Shown: positions 19,629 through 28,166 of the stretch, in pieces | How positions within the stretch are numbered: the first letter of the stretch is position 1 | How the letters are laid out: each line of letters begins with the position of its first letter | DNA from: Candidatus Bathyarchaeota archaeon | Lineage (GTDB): Archaea > Thermoproteota > Bathyarchaeia > 40CM-2-53-6 | Assembly: GCA_005888735.1 (NCBI GenBank) | Contig: VBBN01000027.1 | Location: 35,845 to 99,844, forward strand | Direction of reading: 5' to 3' | Length of the DNA stretch: 64,000 nt | The notes under the pieces: generated by a model | The model's input: the letters and a program-made list of their open reading frames with translations, nothing else | Database searches by the model: none | What the model was told of the DNA's origin: nothing | Position numbers and translations under genes: made by a program

Positions 19629-19742
19629 GACAATACCTCTTTGCTTATCCCTCTGTCAAACACAGACTATAGCGTCCAAAAAAGGCCGAAGAGGCAATAA
19701 AGCTGATGTAGTCTACAGGACGACGATGAAAAATACGGAGTT

Positions 19743-20333
19743 ATGGCAATGAGAAAAATAATCCTAGCGATGCAGGTAACCCTCGACGGCTTCGTTGCTG
19801 GTCCGAAGGGCGAACTAGACTGGCTTGCGGACGACGAGGAGCAGGGGAAAGACCTTTTCAGAATGCTGAGGTCGGCGGACACTTTTCTATTGGGACGCGC
19901 CATGTATCCTGGTTATGCAAAATACTGGCGTAGCGTGCTTGCAAACCCGGCGGCCAAGAAGGGCGAACTGAAATTTGCGCGTATCGCCGAAAAAACGCCG
20001 CACATTGTTTTTTCGCGGACGATGAAAAAGGCCGACTGGAAGAACACAAGGATCGAGAGAAGAGGCGCCTCGGAAGCGATTCGAAGACTGAAACAAAGGG
20101 CGGGCAAGAACATGGTCGTATGGGGAGGCGCCCGCTTTGCGTCCAGTCTCATCGGCCTTGGTCTTGTGGATGAATACCGGCTACTTGTGAATCCCGTCAT
20201 ACTTGGCAAGGGAAAACCCTTGTTCAGAAGCATGAATGAGAGGCGCAGGATTAAGCTGGTGGACGCGAAGAAGTTCAGGTCAGGGATCGTCCTGCTCCGC
20301 TACAAGGCCTTGAAAAAGCCGAGAAAGGAATAA
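19743..20333 (+). CDS. Dihydrofolate-reductase-like / RibD C-terminal domain protein
   Basis: A 196-residue protein of the DHFR/RibD-C fold. It opens with KIILAMQVTLDGFVAGPKGE, the usual first strand and loop of the family, has FLLGRAMYPGY and the nucleotide-binding stretch MVVWGGARFASSLIGLGLVDE, and ends VNPVILGKGKPLF. Such proteins bind NADPH, but many stand-alone members have no proven substrate. ATG 19743 and 19749 are both possible starts. The C-terminal tail is very basic. Confidence 0.82.
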   Translation: MAMRKIILAMQVTLDGFVAGPKGELDWLADDEEQGKDLFRMLRSADTFLLGRAMYPGYAKYWRSVLANPAAKKGELKFARIAEKTPHIVFSRTMKKADWKNTRIERRGASEAIRRLKQRAGKNMVVWGGARFASSLIGLGLVDEYRLLVNPVILGKGKPLFRSMNERRRIKLVDAKKFRSGIVLLRYKALKKPRKE

Positions 20334-20414
20334 GAGAGTAGTTCAGAGAAACATAGGAAGGTGAGGCACGCTCTCCATTAAAGGCCGGCGGCGTCGGGGC
20401 CGTAGCGTTGTAGA

Positions 20415-20787
20415 ATGTCTACCTCCTTGGTTTGTCCCCATTGTGGATATGCTAATCCTGAGGGGGCCAGCTTCTGTGCAGACTGCGCTGGAGTCCTCTC
20501 ACCCGCCGACCATGCTGAGGTATCACCTGGCGAATGTGTTAGACCTCCAGATACGCAGGAGGCAGGTGGTCCAGTGCAATGTTCTTCTTGCAAGATTCCA
20601 ATGGAACAAACAAGGGACGTTCCCTTCAGGATTGGCGGTTATGTTGGCGCAAGAAGATTTGCTATGGGGGACGTGGCTGAGGCTTGCAGAATACCTCATG
20701 CTCGTGGATCTCTACATTTGTCCAAAGTGCGGGTCCATTCGCCTCTATGCAAACCAGAAGACAAAGCAGGCTCTGCCTCGACGCTAG
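20415..20787 (+). pseudogene. Zinc-ribbon protein split by a frameshift
   Basis: The 5' part (frame of 20415) has a zinc ribbon CPHCGYANPEGASFCADC and then CSSCKIPMEQTRDVPFRIGG. The sequence makes sense only if the frame changes at about 20655-20670, after which the frame of 20443 gives LRLAEYLMLVDLYICPKCGS and then IRLYANQK up to the stop at 20787. Joined, this is a small protein with three Cys pairs whose second half resembles archaeal CxxC...PFR...LxxDxYxCPxCG proteins. Either a one-base indel has broken the gene or the assembly has an error here. Confidence 0.6.
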
Positions 20788-20848
20788 AAATTGTCTGTAA
20801 GAACGGAACCTGGGTTCATTATGACCACCCGTCCCCAGTTTGGCTTCG

Positions 20849-21235
20849 CTAGCCAAGCTGAGTTATCTGTATCAGGTTGCCGCACGTATCATTAAACCTA
20901 GCGATTGTTGAGCCGGTTGTTTTTGTTGGCTCCATGGTGAATTTCACGCCGAGTCTCTTCAGTCTCTGGTATTCTTTCTGGATATCGTCAACGAAGAACA
21001 TTGATGCGGGGATACCTTGCTTGAGGATGGATTCTTGGTATGATTTGGCGGCGGGGTTGTCGTTAGGCTCAAGGACCAGCTGGGGCCCGTTTGAGTCTTC
21101 AGGGGAGACAACTGTTAACCAACGGAACTTCCCCGCGGTGAAATCGGCCTTTTTAACAAAGCCCAGGATCTTCGTGTAGAACTCAAGCGCCTTGTTTTGA
21201 TCGTCGATAAATACACTGGTCAGCTTGATTTTCAT
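20849..21235 (-). CDS. VOC/glyoxalase superfamily protein
   Basis: A 128-residue vicinal-oxygen-chelate fold protein. It opens LTSVFIDDQNKALEFYTKIL, has ASMFFVDDIQKEYQRLKRLG in the second half and ends FNDTCGNLIQITQLG. The last part often supplies a metal-ligand Glu, here replaced by Gln (IQITQ), so it may not bind metal in the glyoxalase manner. A CTTAAG promoter core lies about 28 bases upstream of the ATG. Substrate unknown. Confidence 0.82.
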   Translation of the reverse strand: MKIKLTSVFIDDQNKALEFYTKILGFVKKADFTAGKFRWLTVVSPEDSNGPQLVLEPNDNPAAKSYQESILKQGIPASMFFVDDIQKEYQRLKRLGVKFTMEPTKTTGSTIARFNDTCGNLIQITQLG

Positions 21236-21307
21236 AAATCGTCATCAGCTGGAATCCACTACTTAAGCGATGATCTTAGACCTTGAAAATAGTTCGGGCA
21301 TCTAGAA

Positions 21308-22069
21308 ATGATTCGCATCGACCATCATAATCACATACTCCTCGCGGAAATAACGGAGATGGTTGCTGCAGCGAAGGCGAGCGAGGTCCGCGAATTTTCT
21401 ATCACGGAGCATGTTTCCCAGTTCGGAGAGCCGAGAATGTCCGTCGGGTTCGGCTCAGTGCATTCTAGCGGTAGGATCTTCGAGACTCTGAAGGAGTACC
21501 GTGATGAGTTTAGGAAGGTGGACGATCGAGCGGGGTTGGGGATGAAGGTCAATCAGGGCCTCGAGGTCGATTTTTCCCCGCGTTACGAGAAGAAGGTAGG
21601 AGATTTTGTCAACCAGGAGGAGTGGGACATGCTGCTCTGCTCTGTTCACGAATTCGAAGATGGGAGGGACATCGAGAAAGGTGCTGGCCCGGTTGACCCG
21701 GCTCTGGCGAATGAACGCTGGCGCGATTATCTCAGATTGGAACGGATGGCGCTCGAGAGCGACTTTGTCCCTTTCACGGTGCTCTCTCATCCAGTTAGAT
21801 TGTCGAGGGGGACAAAGACTGTTCCTCCCGAACTTGACGAGCTATTGTTAGACCTCGCGAGAATTGCCCAGAGACGGAATAGGGCCCTTGAACTGAATGG
21901 GAACGATATCGACAACGCCCCAGGACTTGTTCATAGACTCGCGACAGCCTGCTCAATGGCTGGCTGCAAGGTGAGTCTCGGGTCGGATGCTCACCACCCG
22001 AGGGACGTGTTCAGAAACATGCGAGTCGCCATGGCTCTAGTTAACGAGTTCAATTTGGAAACCATCTAG
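21308..22069 (+). CDS. PHP-domain phosphoesterase
   Basis: A 253-residue PHP-fold protein similar to histidinol-phosphatase HisK-type enzymes. The metal site is visible: DHHNHILLAEI (His-x-His), SITEHVSQFGE, GLEVDFSP, CSVHEFED, VLSHPVRLS and the terminal GSDAHHPRDV. It hydrolyses a phosphate ester or diester with three metal ions; the substrate is not clear and no other histidine gene is nearby. A decayed copy of its 3' end lies at 26682-26822. Confidence 0.82.
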   Translation: MIRIDHHNHILLAEITEMVAAAKASEVREFSITEHVSQFGEPRMSVGFGSVHSSGRIFETLKEYRDEFRKVDDRAGLGMKVNQGLEVDFSPRYEKKVGDFVNQEEWDMLLCSVHEFEDGRDIEKGAGPVDPALANERWRDYLRLERMALESDFVPFTVLSHPVRLSRGTKTVPPELDELLLDLARIAQRRNRALELNGNDIDNAPGLVHRLATACSMAGCKVSLGSDAHHPRDVFRNMRVAMALVNEFNLETI

Positions 22070-22130
22070 ACACTTCTCGTCGAAGCTCGTGAAGTTGAGG
22101 TTTCTTGAGGAGCTAGGAAGTGGGCTTTGA

Positions 22131-22919
22131 TTATTTCAGTCGGTTGATGTTTGCTGCTTCCAAGAAATGTTTCAGGACATCGGCGAGCAATGTCCCGTAG
22201 TTGTCTTCCGTGAGGTCTTGTCTGAGATTGGTGAGTAGATTCTCGAAGTATGGGTAGTGTTCTGCCATTTTTGGTGGAATGCTGGCAAGAAACTTCTGGT
22301 TGGCCAGTTTTGCCCGATTGTCCACGTCTTTGACCCCGTGTCTGTGCATCTGGGCTAGTGCGCGAGCATTGTGTTCCATGATGCTGGCGTTTGTCCAATT
22401 GTCCTTCTTGACATCGTCAGTTTTAGCCGGCTTGTCTTTGACCCATGACTGCAAGAAGTCTGTCGCCTGAGAGTCGTTCATTATCTTGTTTTTCCGGATA
22501 ACCTGAAACGAAATATCGTCAGCATACAAGTCCTGAATGTCATTTAGAAGGTCGAACAGTATCTTCTCTTGGTAAGGCCGCATTTTTCCAAGATTCCCGA
22601 CTGCTTCCTGCAGTATTGTCCCGTTGTGGGATGGGTGCTGTGTTCGTATGCGGTAGACGTGTGACATTTCATGAACAAGCAATCCTTCTAACAATCCAGA
22701 TTCTACTGACCCGCCTGAGACGACTATTTTGAAGCCCCCGCGCTGTGGAGCGGTGTATCCCATGAACGGGAGTTTTGGATCAATGACAGCGTCCACATTG
22801 TTGCCAATGTCGTAGCCCGCATCACGGAGCATACGCGACGCGTTCTCACGGGCCTTTCTGACTATTTCCGTTGTCTCAAGATCTTTGTTTGCAGTCTGAG
22901 TTTCCGCTCGTGGATTCAT
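22131..22919 (-). CDS. Zinc-peptidase-like protein with HExxH motif
   Basis: A protein of about 262 residues with LLVHEMSHVYRIRTQHPSHN, a HExxH zinc motif (HEMSH), so a gluzincin-like metallopeptidase is likely. The preceding GFKIVVSGGSVESGLLEGLL and later ILFDLLNDIQDLYADD (possible third-ligand helix) fit an archaeal family related to DUF5781. A GTG at 22934 gives a longer form, but a TATA element 25 bases before ATG 22919 suggests a leaderless message starting there. Cytosolic; substrate unknown. Confidence 0.6.
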   Translation of the reverse strand: MNPRAETQTANKDLETTEIVRKARENASRMLRDAGYDIGNNVDAVIDPKLPFMGYTAPQRGGFKIVVSGGSVESGLLEGLLVHEMSHVYRIRTQHPSHNGTILQEAVGNLGKMRPYQEKILFDLLNDIQDLYADDISFQVIRKNKIMNDSQATDFLQSWVKDKPAKTDDVKKDNWTNASIMEHNARALAQMHRHGVKDVDNRAKLANQKFLASIPPKMAEHYPYFENLLTNLRQDLTEDNYGTLLADVLKHFLEAANINRLK

Positions 22920-22943
22920 GTTCCGTGAACCCACGCGGTCTTA

Positions 22944-22952
22944 CTTATATAC
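22944..22952. promoter_or_regulatory. Shared bidirectional TATA element
   Basis: CTTATATAC is nearly symmetric and can serve both strands. It is 25 bases from ATG 22919 on the minus strand (leaderless spacing) and 36 bases from ATG 22988 on the plus strand. Confidence 0.45.
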
Positions 22953-22987
22953 TTAGTAGTGCAACCTTACTGGACGGGCCAAGTACT

Positions 22988-23989
22988 ATGGTTAGTGCGA
23001 CCCTTACGAAATCCGCCGCGGCTGTGAGTAGGTCTCGGAGAGACTTCTCGGGTCTAGCTCACAGAGAGCCTGTTTTCGGATTGAGCATTACTCCTGACAA
23101 TGTGGAGAAAGCCTTCACCCTGGCGAAGGAGGCGGATGAGCTCGGGTTGGACATGATCGGCGTTCAAGATCATCCCTACAATGGGAGTTTCCTCGACACC
23201 TGGACTCTCATCGGCGCTCTTGCCGGGTCGACAAGGAAGATTCGTTTCTTTACTGACGTGAGTGACCTTCCAATGAGGCCGCCGGCTATGCTCGCAAAAG
23301 CGTCAGCCTCTCTTGACATCATAACAAGGGGACTTATTGAACTGGGCCTGGGAGCAGGCGCGTTCTGGGACGCGATTCACTCGTACGGTGGGCCCAGGAG
23401 ACGGCCTGGGGAGGCTGTTGCTGCTCTTGAGGAGGCAATGCAGGTGATTCGTCTCATCTGGAATTATGGAGGTCCTCGAAGGCGCGTCAGTTTCCCGGGA
23501 AAATACTACCAGCTGGAAAATGCGCAGGCGGGTCCAAGCCCTCACCACAACATCGGCATCTGGCTCGGGGCAAAGCGGCCGGGGATGATGGAGCTCATCG
23601 GACGGTCAGGTGATGGATGGGTAATTCCACTGAGCTCGTACATGTCCGCTAGCGAGATGAGGGCCGCGCAGGAGCTAATCAACGCTGCGGCACAGAAAAG
23701 CGGCCGATCGCAGGACTCGATTGCCCGGATTTCTAACATAATCGGTGTAATCGACGAGGAGAGCGGGTTGAATAGATCCAGTGGTGAGAAGACTACGTTC
23801 GTGGGCTCGTCCTCTCAGTGGGTAGACTGGATTGTATCTTCCTACAGGGATCTTGGTGTGGATACGTTCGTCTTCTGGCCGGCTGCCCAGGGACAGGAGG
23901 AAAGCCAGCTCCGTCTTTTTGCCGAGCGAGTCGTCCCTAAGGTCCGCGCCTCTATCAGGGAGAAACCAACGAAGTCCAAGGTGACTTAG
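22988..23989 (+). CDS. LLM-class (F420-type) oxidoreductase
   Basis: A 333-residue luciferase-like monooxygenase fold protein. It has FGLSITPDNVEKAFTLAKEA, DMIGVQDHPY near the first strands, a repeated YGGPRRRPGE / YGGPRRRVSF pattern around the insertion loop, and ending FAERVVPKVRAS, all as in archaeal F420-dependent reductases of this class. It probably uses coenzyme F420 for hydride transfer to an unknown substrate. ATG 22988 is chosen because the fold begins shortly after and a TATA element lies 36 bases upstream; a longer open frame upstream overlaps the divergent gene. Confidence 0.83.
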   Translation: MVSATLTKSAAAVSRSRRDFSGLAHREPVFGLSITPDNVEKAFTLAKEADELGLDMIGVQDHPYNGSFLDTWTLIGALAGSTRKIRFFTDVSDLPMRPPAMLAKASASLDIITRGLIELGLGAGAFWDAIHSYGGPRRRPGEAVAALEEAMQVIRLIWNYGGPRRRVSFPGKYYQLENAQAGPSPHHNIGIWLGAKRPGMMELIGRSGDGWVIPLSSYMSASEMRAAQELINAAAQKSGRSQDSIARISNIIGVIDEESGLNRSSGEKTTFVGSSSQWVDWIVSSYRDLGVDTFVFWPAAQGQEESQLRLFAERVVPKVRASIREKPTKSKVT

Positions 23990-24034
23990 ACATGAGAGGG
24001 CTTCGGGGAGGAAGGTACTGTTATAATCGAACTA

Positions 24035-24589
24035 TCAACCTGGGGTTATGCGACCGACCCGCATTTCCTCGGTGACAATCCATGTCTTCCCCATGTCCCG
24101 AGATTCAACTGCTCGCCAGCGGAAGGATAGAGGGGTAATCTCGGAGAAGATCCAGTGCTCAGGATACCCTTCCCTCGTCTTGCCCCTCAGCACAATCTCG
24201 TCGCTCTCTTTCCGTGCCACGAAAGTTTGCAGAACGCCTTGTTTGGGTGAGATCCAGATATTGTGCCAAGCGTCTATCTTGGGGTCGTAGTACCTGACAG
24301 TCGTCCCGGATGGAATCGCCTTTCCCGTTCGCTCATCTTTGCTCATCCAGACATCCTGTACGGCTCTCCCGTTGAGAATCCAGCCGAAGTGGATCTCGCC
24401 TTTGGTTTTGATTTCGGTTCCATCGGGTTGAGCATAGCGAGCATCCATTTCCCAATCTCCCACGAACTGACCGAAGAGCATCAGCTTCTCTTTGAGTTCC
24501 GGGAATGGACCTTCAGCTCCCAATCCCTTGATTGTCCAAACCTGACCTGGCTGGAGCGAACCAACGACCTCCTTCATCATGAAGCCCAT
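24035..24589 (-). CDS. Hypothetical protein, DUF1579-like
   Basis: A 184-residue soluble beta-rich protein. FGQFVGDWEMDARYAQPDGT, GEIHFGWILNGRAVQDVWMS and WRAVESRDMGKTWIVTEEM resemble calycin-like DUF1579 proteins, which form a barrel around a small ligand. The start may be the internal ATG at 24577 (MKEVVG). It stands alone between opposite-strand neighbours. Function unknown. Confidence 0.6.
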   Translation of the reverse strand: MGFMMKEVVGSLQPGQVWTIKGLGAEGPFPELKEKLMLFGQFVGDWEMDARYAQPDGTEIKTKGEIHFGWILNGRAVQDVWMSKDERTGKAIPSGTTVRYYDPKIDAWHNIWISPKQGVLQTFVARKESDEIVLRGKTREGYPEHWIFSEITPLSFRWRAVESRDMGKTWIVTEEMRVGRITPG

Positions 24590-24832
24590 CTCGCTTTCGA
24601 CTGGTTGAGTAACGCGTGGCCTGTCCTCATTCTAATTCGCCTACGAATTGGAGTGCGCGCTTTTCAGATAAGCGGTTCGCTGTCAAACACCGGCACTTTC
24701 GGGACAGAGAATTGTAATCGTCTGACCTTTCTGCCCTACCGGTCTGAAGCCAGTTGGTTTTTGACGGCACGCTGATAATACCGTCAATTGACGGGTATCG
24801 AGATATATCCTCCCGGCTCCGTGTTCTGGACA

Positions 24833-25531
24833 ATGACCCACTACGAGGTAGCCTTCAAGCTCCAGCACGAATGTCCCTACAACGCCTTCTCTACAAAATA
24901 TCCCAGCGTCATAATCTCCCACTGGTGTAACTGGAGCAGAGACGTGCTTGAGATTGCCCACAAGGACTTGGAAAATCAGACAGTAATCAAGAGTATCCGG
25001 GATTTGGTCAGTCAGCTCGGGACTAAGGTCATCCGAAAATCTCAGGCGATGTCAAACTTGCAAGTAGTGTTGCAGCACTGCGCTTGTGACAAGCTGCCGC
25101 CACCTACCCTTCCAGTGATTGAGCGGCGCAACTGTCTCGAAATCCAGCCCGCAGTCTACACGGGAGGTTGGGAATGGTACCGCGTCGTGGCCTTTTCCGA
25201 AAGGGACCTAAGGAGCCTCTTCAAAGATCTGGACAAAGATTGCATTGTAGAAATCATGTCTAAGAGAGCAGTCTCCGATGAATCAGTTCGTGAAACCTTT
25301 CCTGTTTCGACAGCCACGTTGCTGGGCAAACTGACCGGGAGGCAGCTACAAGCATTGGTGGTGGCACTTGACAACGGCTATTATAACATCCCGAGGACCG
25401 CTACCGCTGGAGAGATTGCTCAAAGGCTTCGCGTTCCGCGCACAAGCTTTGTCGATCATCTTCGGAAGGGAGAGAACAAAGTGCTCCAAGGCATCGGGCC
25501 ATACCTCCGCCTCAAACCAGCGGAGATTTGA
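24833..25531 (+). CDS. HTH_10 (bacterio-opsin-activator-type) transcription regulator
   Basis: A 232-residue archaeal regulator. The C-terminal 55 residues are an HTH_10 domain: LTGRQLQALVVALDNGYYNI, then PRTATAGEIAQRLRVPRTSF and the recognition-helix VDHLRKGENKVL. The N-terminal 150 residues begin YEVAFKLQHECPYNAFS and hold Cys residues (CPYN, HWCNWS, CACDK), perhaps a sensing site. ATG 24833 is preferred to the upstream TTG 24788 because family proteins begin with this strand. Target genes unknown. Confidence 0.8.
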   Translation: MTHYEVAFKLQHECPYNAFSTKYPSVIISHWCNWSRDVLEIAHKDLENQTVIKSIRDLVSQLGTKVIRKSQAMSNLQVVLQHCACDKLPPPTLPVIERRNCLEIQPAVYTGGWEWYRVVAFSERDLRSLFKDLDKDCIVEIMSKRAVSDESVRETFPVSTATLLGKLTGRQLQALVVALDNGYYNIPRTATAGEIAQRLRVPRTSFVDHLRKGENKVLQGIGPYLRLKPAEI

Positions 25532-25641
25532 CCTGTCTCGAAGGCTGGATGTTGGACAGAAACCGTCACTTGACAGCTAACAGATTATGTCGCAGGATCG
25601 CATGTAAGAGATGAGTGAGGACTGCAAGGGAGGTGGAGTGT

Positions 25642-25728
25642 ATGGGGCAGTACAAATGCGAGGTTTGTGGTGACTTTTCCAGTCAGCCAGGACAGTGTTG
25701 CGGACAGGAAATGAAGAAGGTAGCCTAG
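25642..25728 (+). CDS. 28-residue zinc-ribbon microprotein
   Basis: A complete very short gene: ATG at 25642, TAG at 25726-25728, with a strong ribosome site GGGAGGT at 25628-25634. The product contains YKCEVCGDFS and GQCCGQEMKKVA, that is CxxC followed by CC, the rubredoxin/zinc-ribbon-like pattern seen in small archaeal Cys-rich proteins. It is in its own gap between the HTH_10 regulator and the nucleotidyltransferase. Metal binding is inferred from the Cys spacing. Confidence 0.6.
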   Translation: MGQYKCEVCGDFSSQPGQCCGQEMKKVA

Positions 25729-25893
25729 AATCACAGCTCTTGGGTTAAGAGGATTGACCGGCCACTTTTCTCACCTCTTGGCCCCAAGGCTGGATTTCAA
25801 GCCCCTCTTTTTCAGACGATGAACATACCGGTTGCAATTCGGCTAGTTCAAGTCCACGCAAGATTATACGAAACATGAGACGTGTGATTTTTC

Positions 25894-26637
25894 ATGTTCA
25901 CAGTTGAGGAGCGCGATCGGGTCCGCAACCGCCTCGTGGAAATGAGCCGTAAGGACCCTCGACTAGTCGCAGGCGCACTAATCGGGTCTACTGCGGCAGG
26001 TGGTGGAGACCGGTGGTCGGACTTGGACCTCACTTTTGGGCTGGTCGACGGTGCGACTGTGGAGAATGTGCTTGCCGATTGGACGACTCATCTTGTGAGC
26101 GAGTTCGGGGCTGTTCACCTGTTCGATCTTCCGTATCTGTCAACAGTGTACAGGGTCTTCCTCTTGCCGGGCAATATGCAGGTGGATTTGTCGTTCACTC
26201 CGGGGAACAAGTTTCTCGCTCGGGGTCTCAAGTACGACTTGCTCTTCGGGAACGCTCTTGAAAGGGACCAGGCCAAACCCCTCTCCCCTGGACATGCCTT
26301 CGGGCTTGCTGTGGTCTATTTGCTCCACGCGTGCGCCTGCGTTGCCCGGGGGAGGATGTGGGAGGCTGAGTACTCTATCAGTGCAGCCCGTGACCAGGCG
26401 CTCTTGCTCGCGTGCCATCATCGGGGTCTAAAGACAACCTACGGTAGGGGTTTCGATGATTTGCCCCCAGAAGTCCTAGAGCCCTTCAATAGAGCTCTTG
26501 TAGGTTCACTCGAAAAAGCTCAGTTATTACGTGTACTTGGCAGAAGCGTTGACGTGCTTCTGTGCAATTCACAAGATGTTTCGGTGCTTGCTTCGAATCT
26601 CGAACCGCAGCTTCGCGAGCTCGAGTCGTCCCAATAA
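25894..26637 (+). CDS. Nucleotidyltransferase-domain protein
   Basis: A 247-residue protein with a polymerase-beta-type nucleotidyltransferase domain at the N-terminus: ALIGSTAAGGGDRWSDLDLT holds the GS...SDxD metal motif, and MQVDLSFTPG supplies the third acidic residue. The C-terminal half is helical (AEYSISAARDQALLLACHHR), as in aminoglycoside-nucleotidyltransferase and MNT/HEPN-like proteins. No partner HEPN gene is next to it. Substrate unknown. Confidence 0.75.
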   Translation: MFTVEERDRVRNRLVEMSRKDPRLVAGALIGSTAAGGGDRWSDLDLTFGLVDGATVENVLADWTTHLVSEFGAVHLFDLPYLSTVYRVFLLPGNMQVDLSFTPGNKFLARGLKYDLLFGNALERDQAKPLSPGHAFGLAVVYLLHACACVARGRMWEAEYSISAARDQALLLACHHRGLKTTYGRGFDDLPPEVLEPFNRALVGSLEKAQLLRVLGRSVDVLLCNSQDVSVLASNLEPQLRELESSQ

Positions 26638-26681
26638 GGCTCGCGAGAAGAACGGACTGCTAATAACCTTGGCGTCCGCAG

Positions 26682-26822
26682 ACTCGCGACGGCACGCACA
26701 AGGGCTGGTTGCAAGGTGAGCCTTGGATCGGACCCTTACTAAACCGAGGGATGTGTTCAGAAACATGCGAGTCGATATTGGGTCTAGTCCAACGAGTTCA
26801 ACCTGGAACCTATCTGAACAAT
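26682..26822 (+). pseudogene. Decayed 3' fragment of a PHP-domain gene
   Basis: By eye this stretch aligns with 21937-22075, the last 130 bases of the PHP gene: shared runs include GACTCGCGAC, GCAAGGTGAG, GTGTTCAGAAACATGCGAGTC and AACGAGTTCAA. It has indels and no open frame, so it is a relic of a duplicated or related copy. Confidence 0.6.
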
Positions 26823-26898
26823 CGCATTCGGAGTTCGAAGAGGTTTGGTCGCTTGAAGGGTTGGTCGGCTCAGAGCCCATAATTAGTTCATCCCCTCG

Positions 26899-27950
26899 TT
26901 GAGGTTGAGTTTCGTCCTAAGAATGGGTATTCCCGAGAAATCTACGCTAATAGAAAGATTCGTACAGCTGATACCGCTAAGGTATCCGCTAGCTGCCCTT
27001 GCCTGGGCGATCATTCTGGGAACACCCGGCTACCGTCTCTTTGAATACATTGACCATAGCTCAACCGGGTTCTCGCTTGAGCCTGCACGTCTTTTCAACG
27101 ACTTCCTCTACTGCCTCGTCCCGTTCTAGGCGCTTTACGTTGTGCGATATCTCCGGCTCAGAATTGTAAAAGTGGAACCGCAAATCACTCCTATCATGCT
27201 GGGCGGGGAAACCGCGTATCATTCAGCGTTCGGACGCGTCAGCAATACTCTTGCCACCTGTCACTCTTGTCGTAATCCTTTCAGCAGTAGCCCTTCTGCA
27301 GCAATTCCCGACATACACCTTTCAATCCTTGTGGTCGAAAATTTCATCGCCTTGTTCATCAATACCTTGGCCATAGCCACACTTCTCTGGGCATACACGG
27401 TTTCTAGCTGGGGTCTCCACAGACTTGGAGAATCTCAGATCAAGCTGAAATTCTTCCTTGAAGATCGCATGATGGGAGCAAAACCGATCGGGAATTGTTG
27501 CGCCATCATTGACCGTCGCATATCTTGGAGGAGTACTGCTCGTCTTCTTGCTCTTTCCATCGTTCTTCCTCACCAACCCTTCCTTCCAAGGCCTGATGGC
27601 TTTCTTCCTGGTTATCGGGATTATCATGTTCTTCCTTCCACTGAACAGCTTACACAAGAAGATGCAGGCAGAAAAATCCGACAATCAAAGAGCACTTGGC
27701 CACCAATTCTTAAGGATGAAACAGGCGAGCCAAGCTCATTCCGGTGATGGTCCCGTGTCTGTTGACAAGGTTGAGAATCCGATTGTGGAACTGTTACGAC
27801 TGAAAGACTTTGAAATCACAGACAGGAAGCTTGCCAGTATCACCTACATGGCCCTTTGACGTTCAGCTCCTGGCCAAACTGATAACAATCGTCCTACCTA
27901 TCACGGCAGTCCTTCCCTCCAGAATCATCGTCAACTTTCTCGAGATCTAA
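26899..27950 (+). pseudogene. Multi-lesion membrane protein pseudogene
   Basis: Read across frames the region codes for one integral membrane protein of about 340 residues. Frame 26899 gives LAALAWAIILGTPGYRLFEY up to a TAG at 27127, continues in frame past it (VVRYLRLRIVKVEPQ), shifts near 27260 (VTLVVILSAVALLQQFPTYT), again near 27350 (FIALFINTLAIATLLWAYTV), again near 27505 (AYLGGVLLVFLLFPSFFLTN) and once more at 27855 (LITIVLPITAVLPSRIIVNF) to a TAA at 27948. One stop plus several shifts make this a true pseudogene. Family not recognised. Confidence 0.6.
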
Positions 27951-28120
27951 CAGGTCCGTCCACCGCCCTTCCCCACGTCGCCTTTCAACGCATCTAAGTT
28001 GTAATTGGAATCCCCGAATCCGAGGAAAGGACGCTTCCGCGCGCGGGCACCCGCTGGGAGGCAGCATCTGAGAATTTCTAGGCACTATGCCTTCCCTGCC
28101 ATTTAGATGCTCGTGTCAAG

Positions 28121-28131
28121 AAAGGGCTTAA
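28121..28131 (+). promoter_or_regulatory. purF core promoter
   Basis: AAAGGGCTTAA ends 36 bases before the purF ATG. The same 11 bases occur 38 bases before purQ at 60330-60340. It fits a purine-rich BRE followed by a CTTAA-type TATA element. Confidence 0.45.
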
Positions 28132-28166
28132 GACCCTCGTAAAGTGAAGCGTATTTGTAGTACACG

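Noticed and set aside
22871..22987. Longer N-terminus for the LLM oxidoreductase
   Set aside because: It would overlap the divergent gene and its promoter; the sequence is not protein-like and ATG 22988 fits the TATA spacing.
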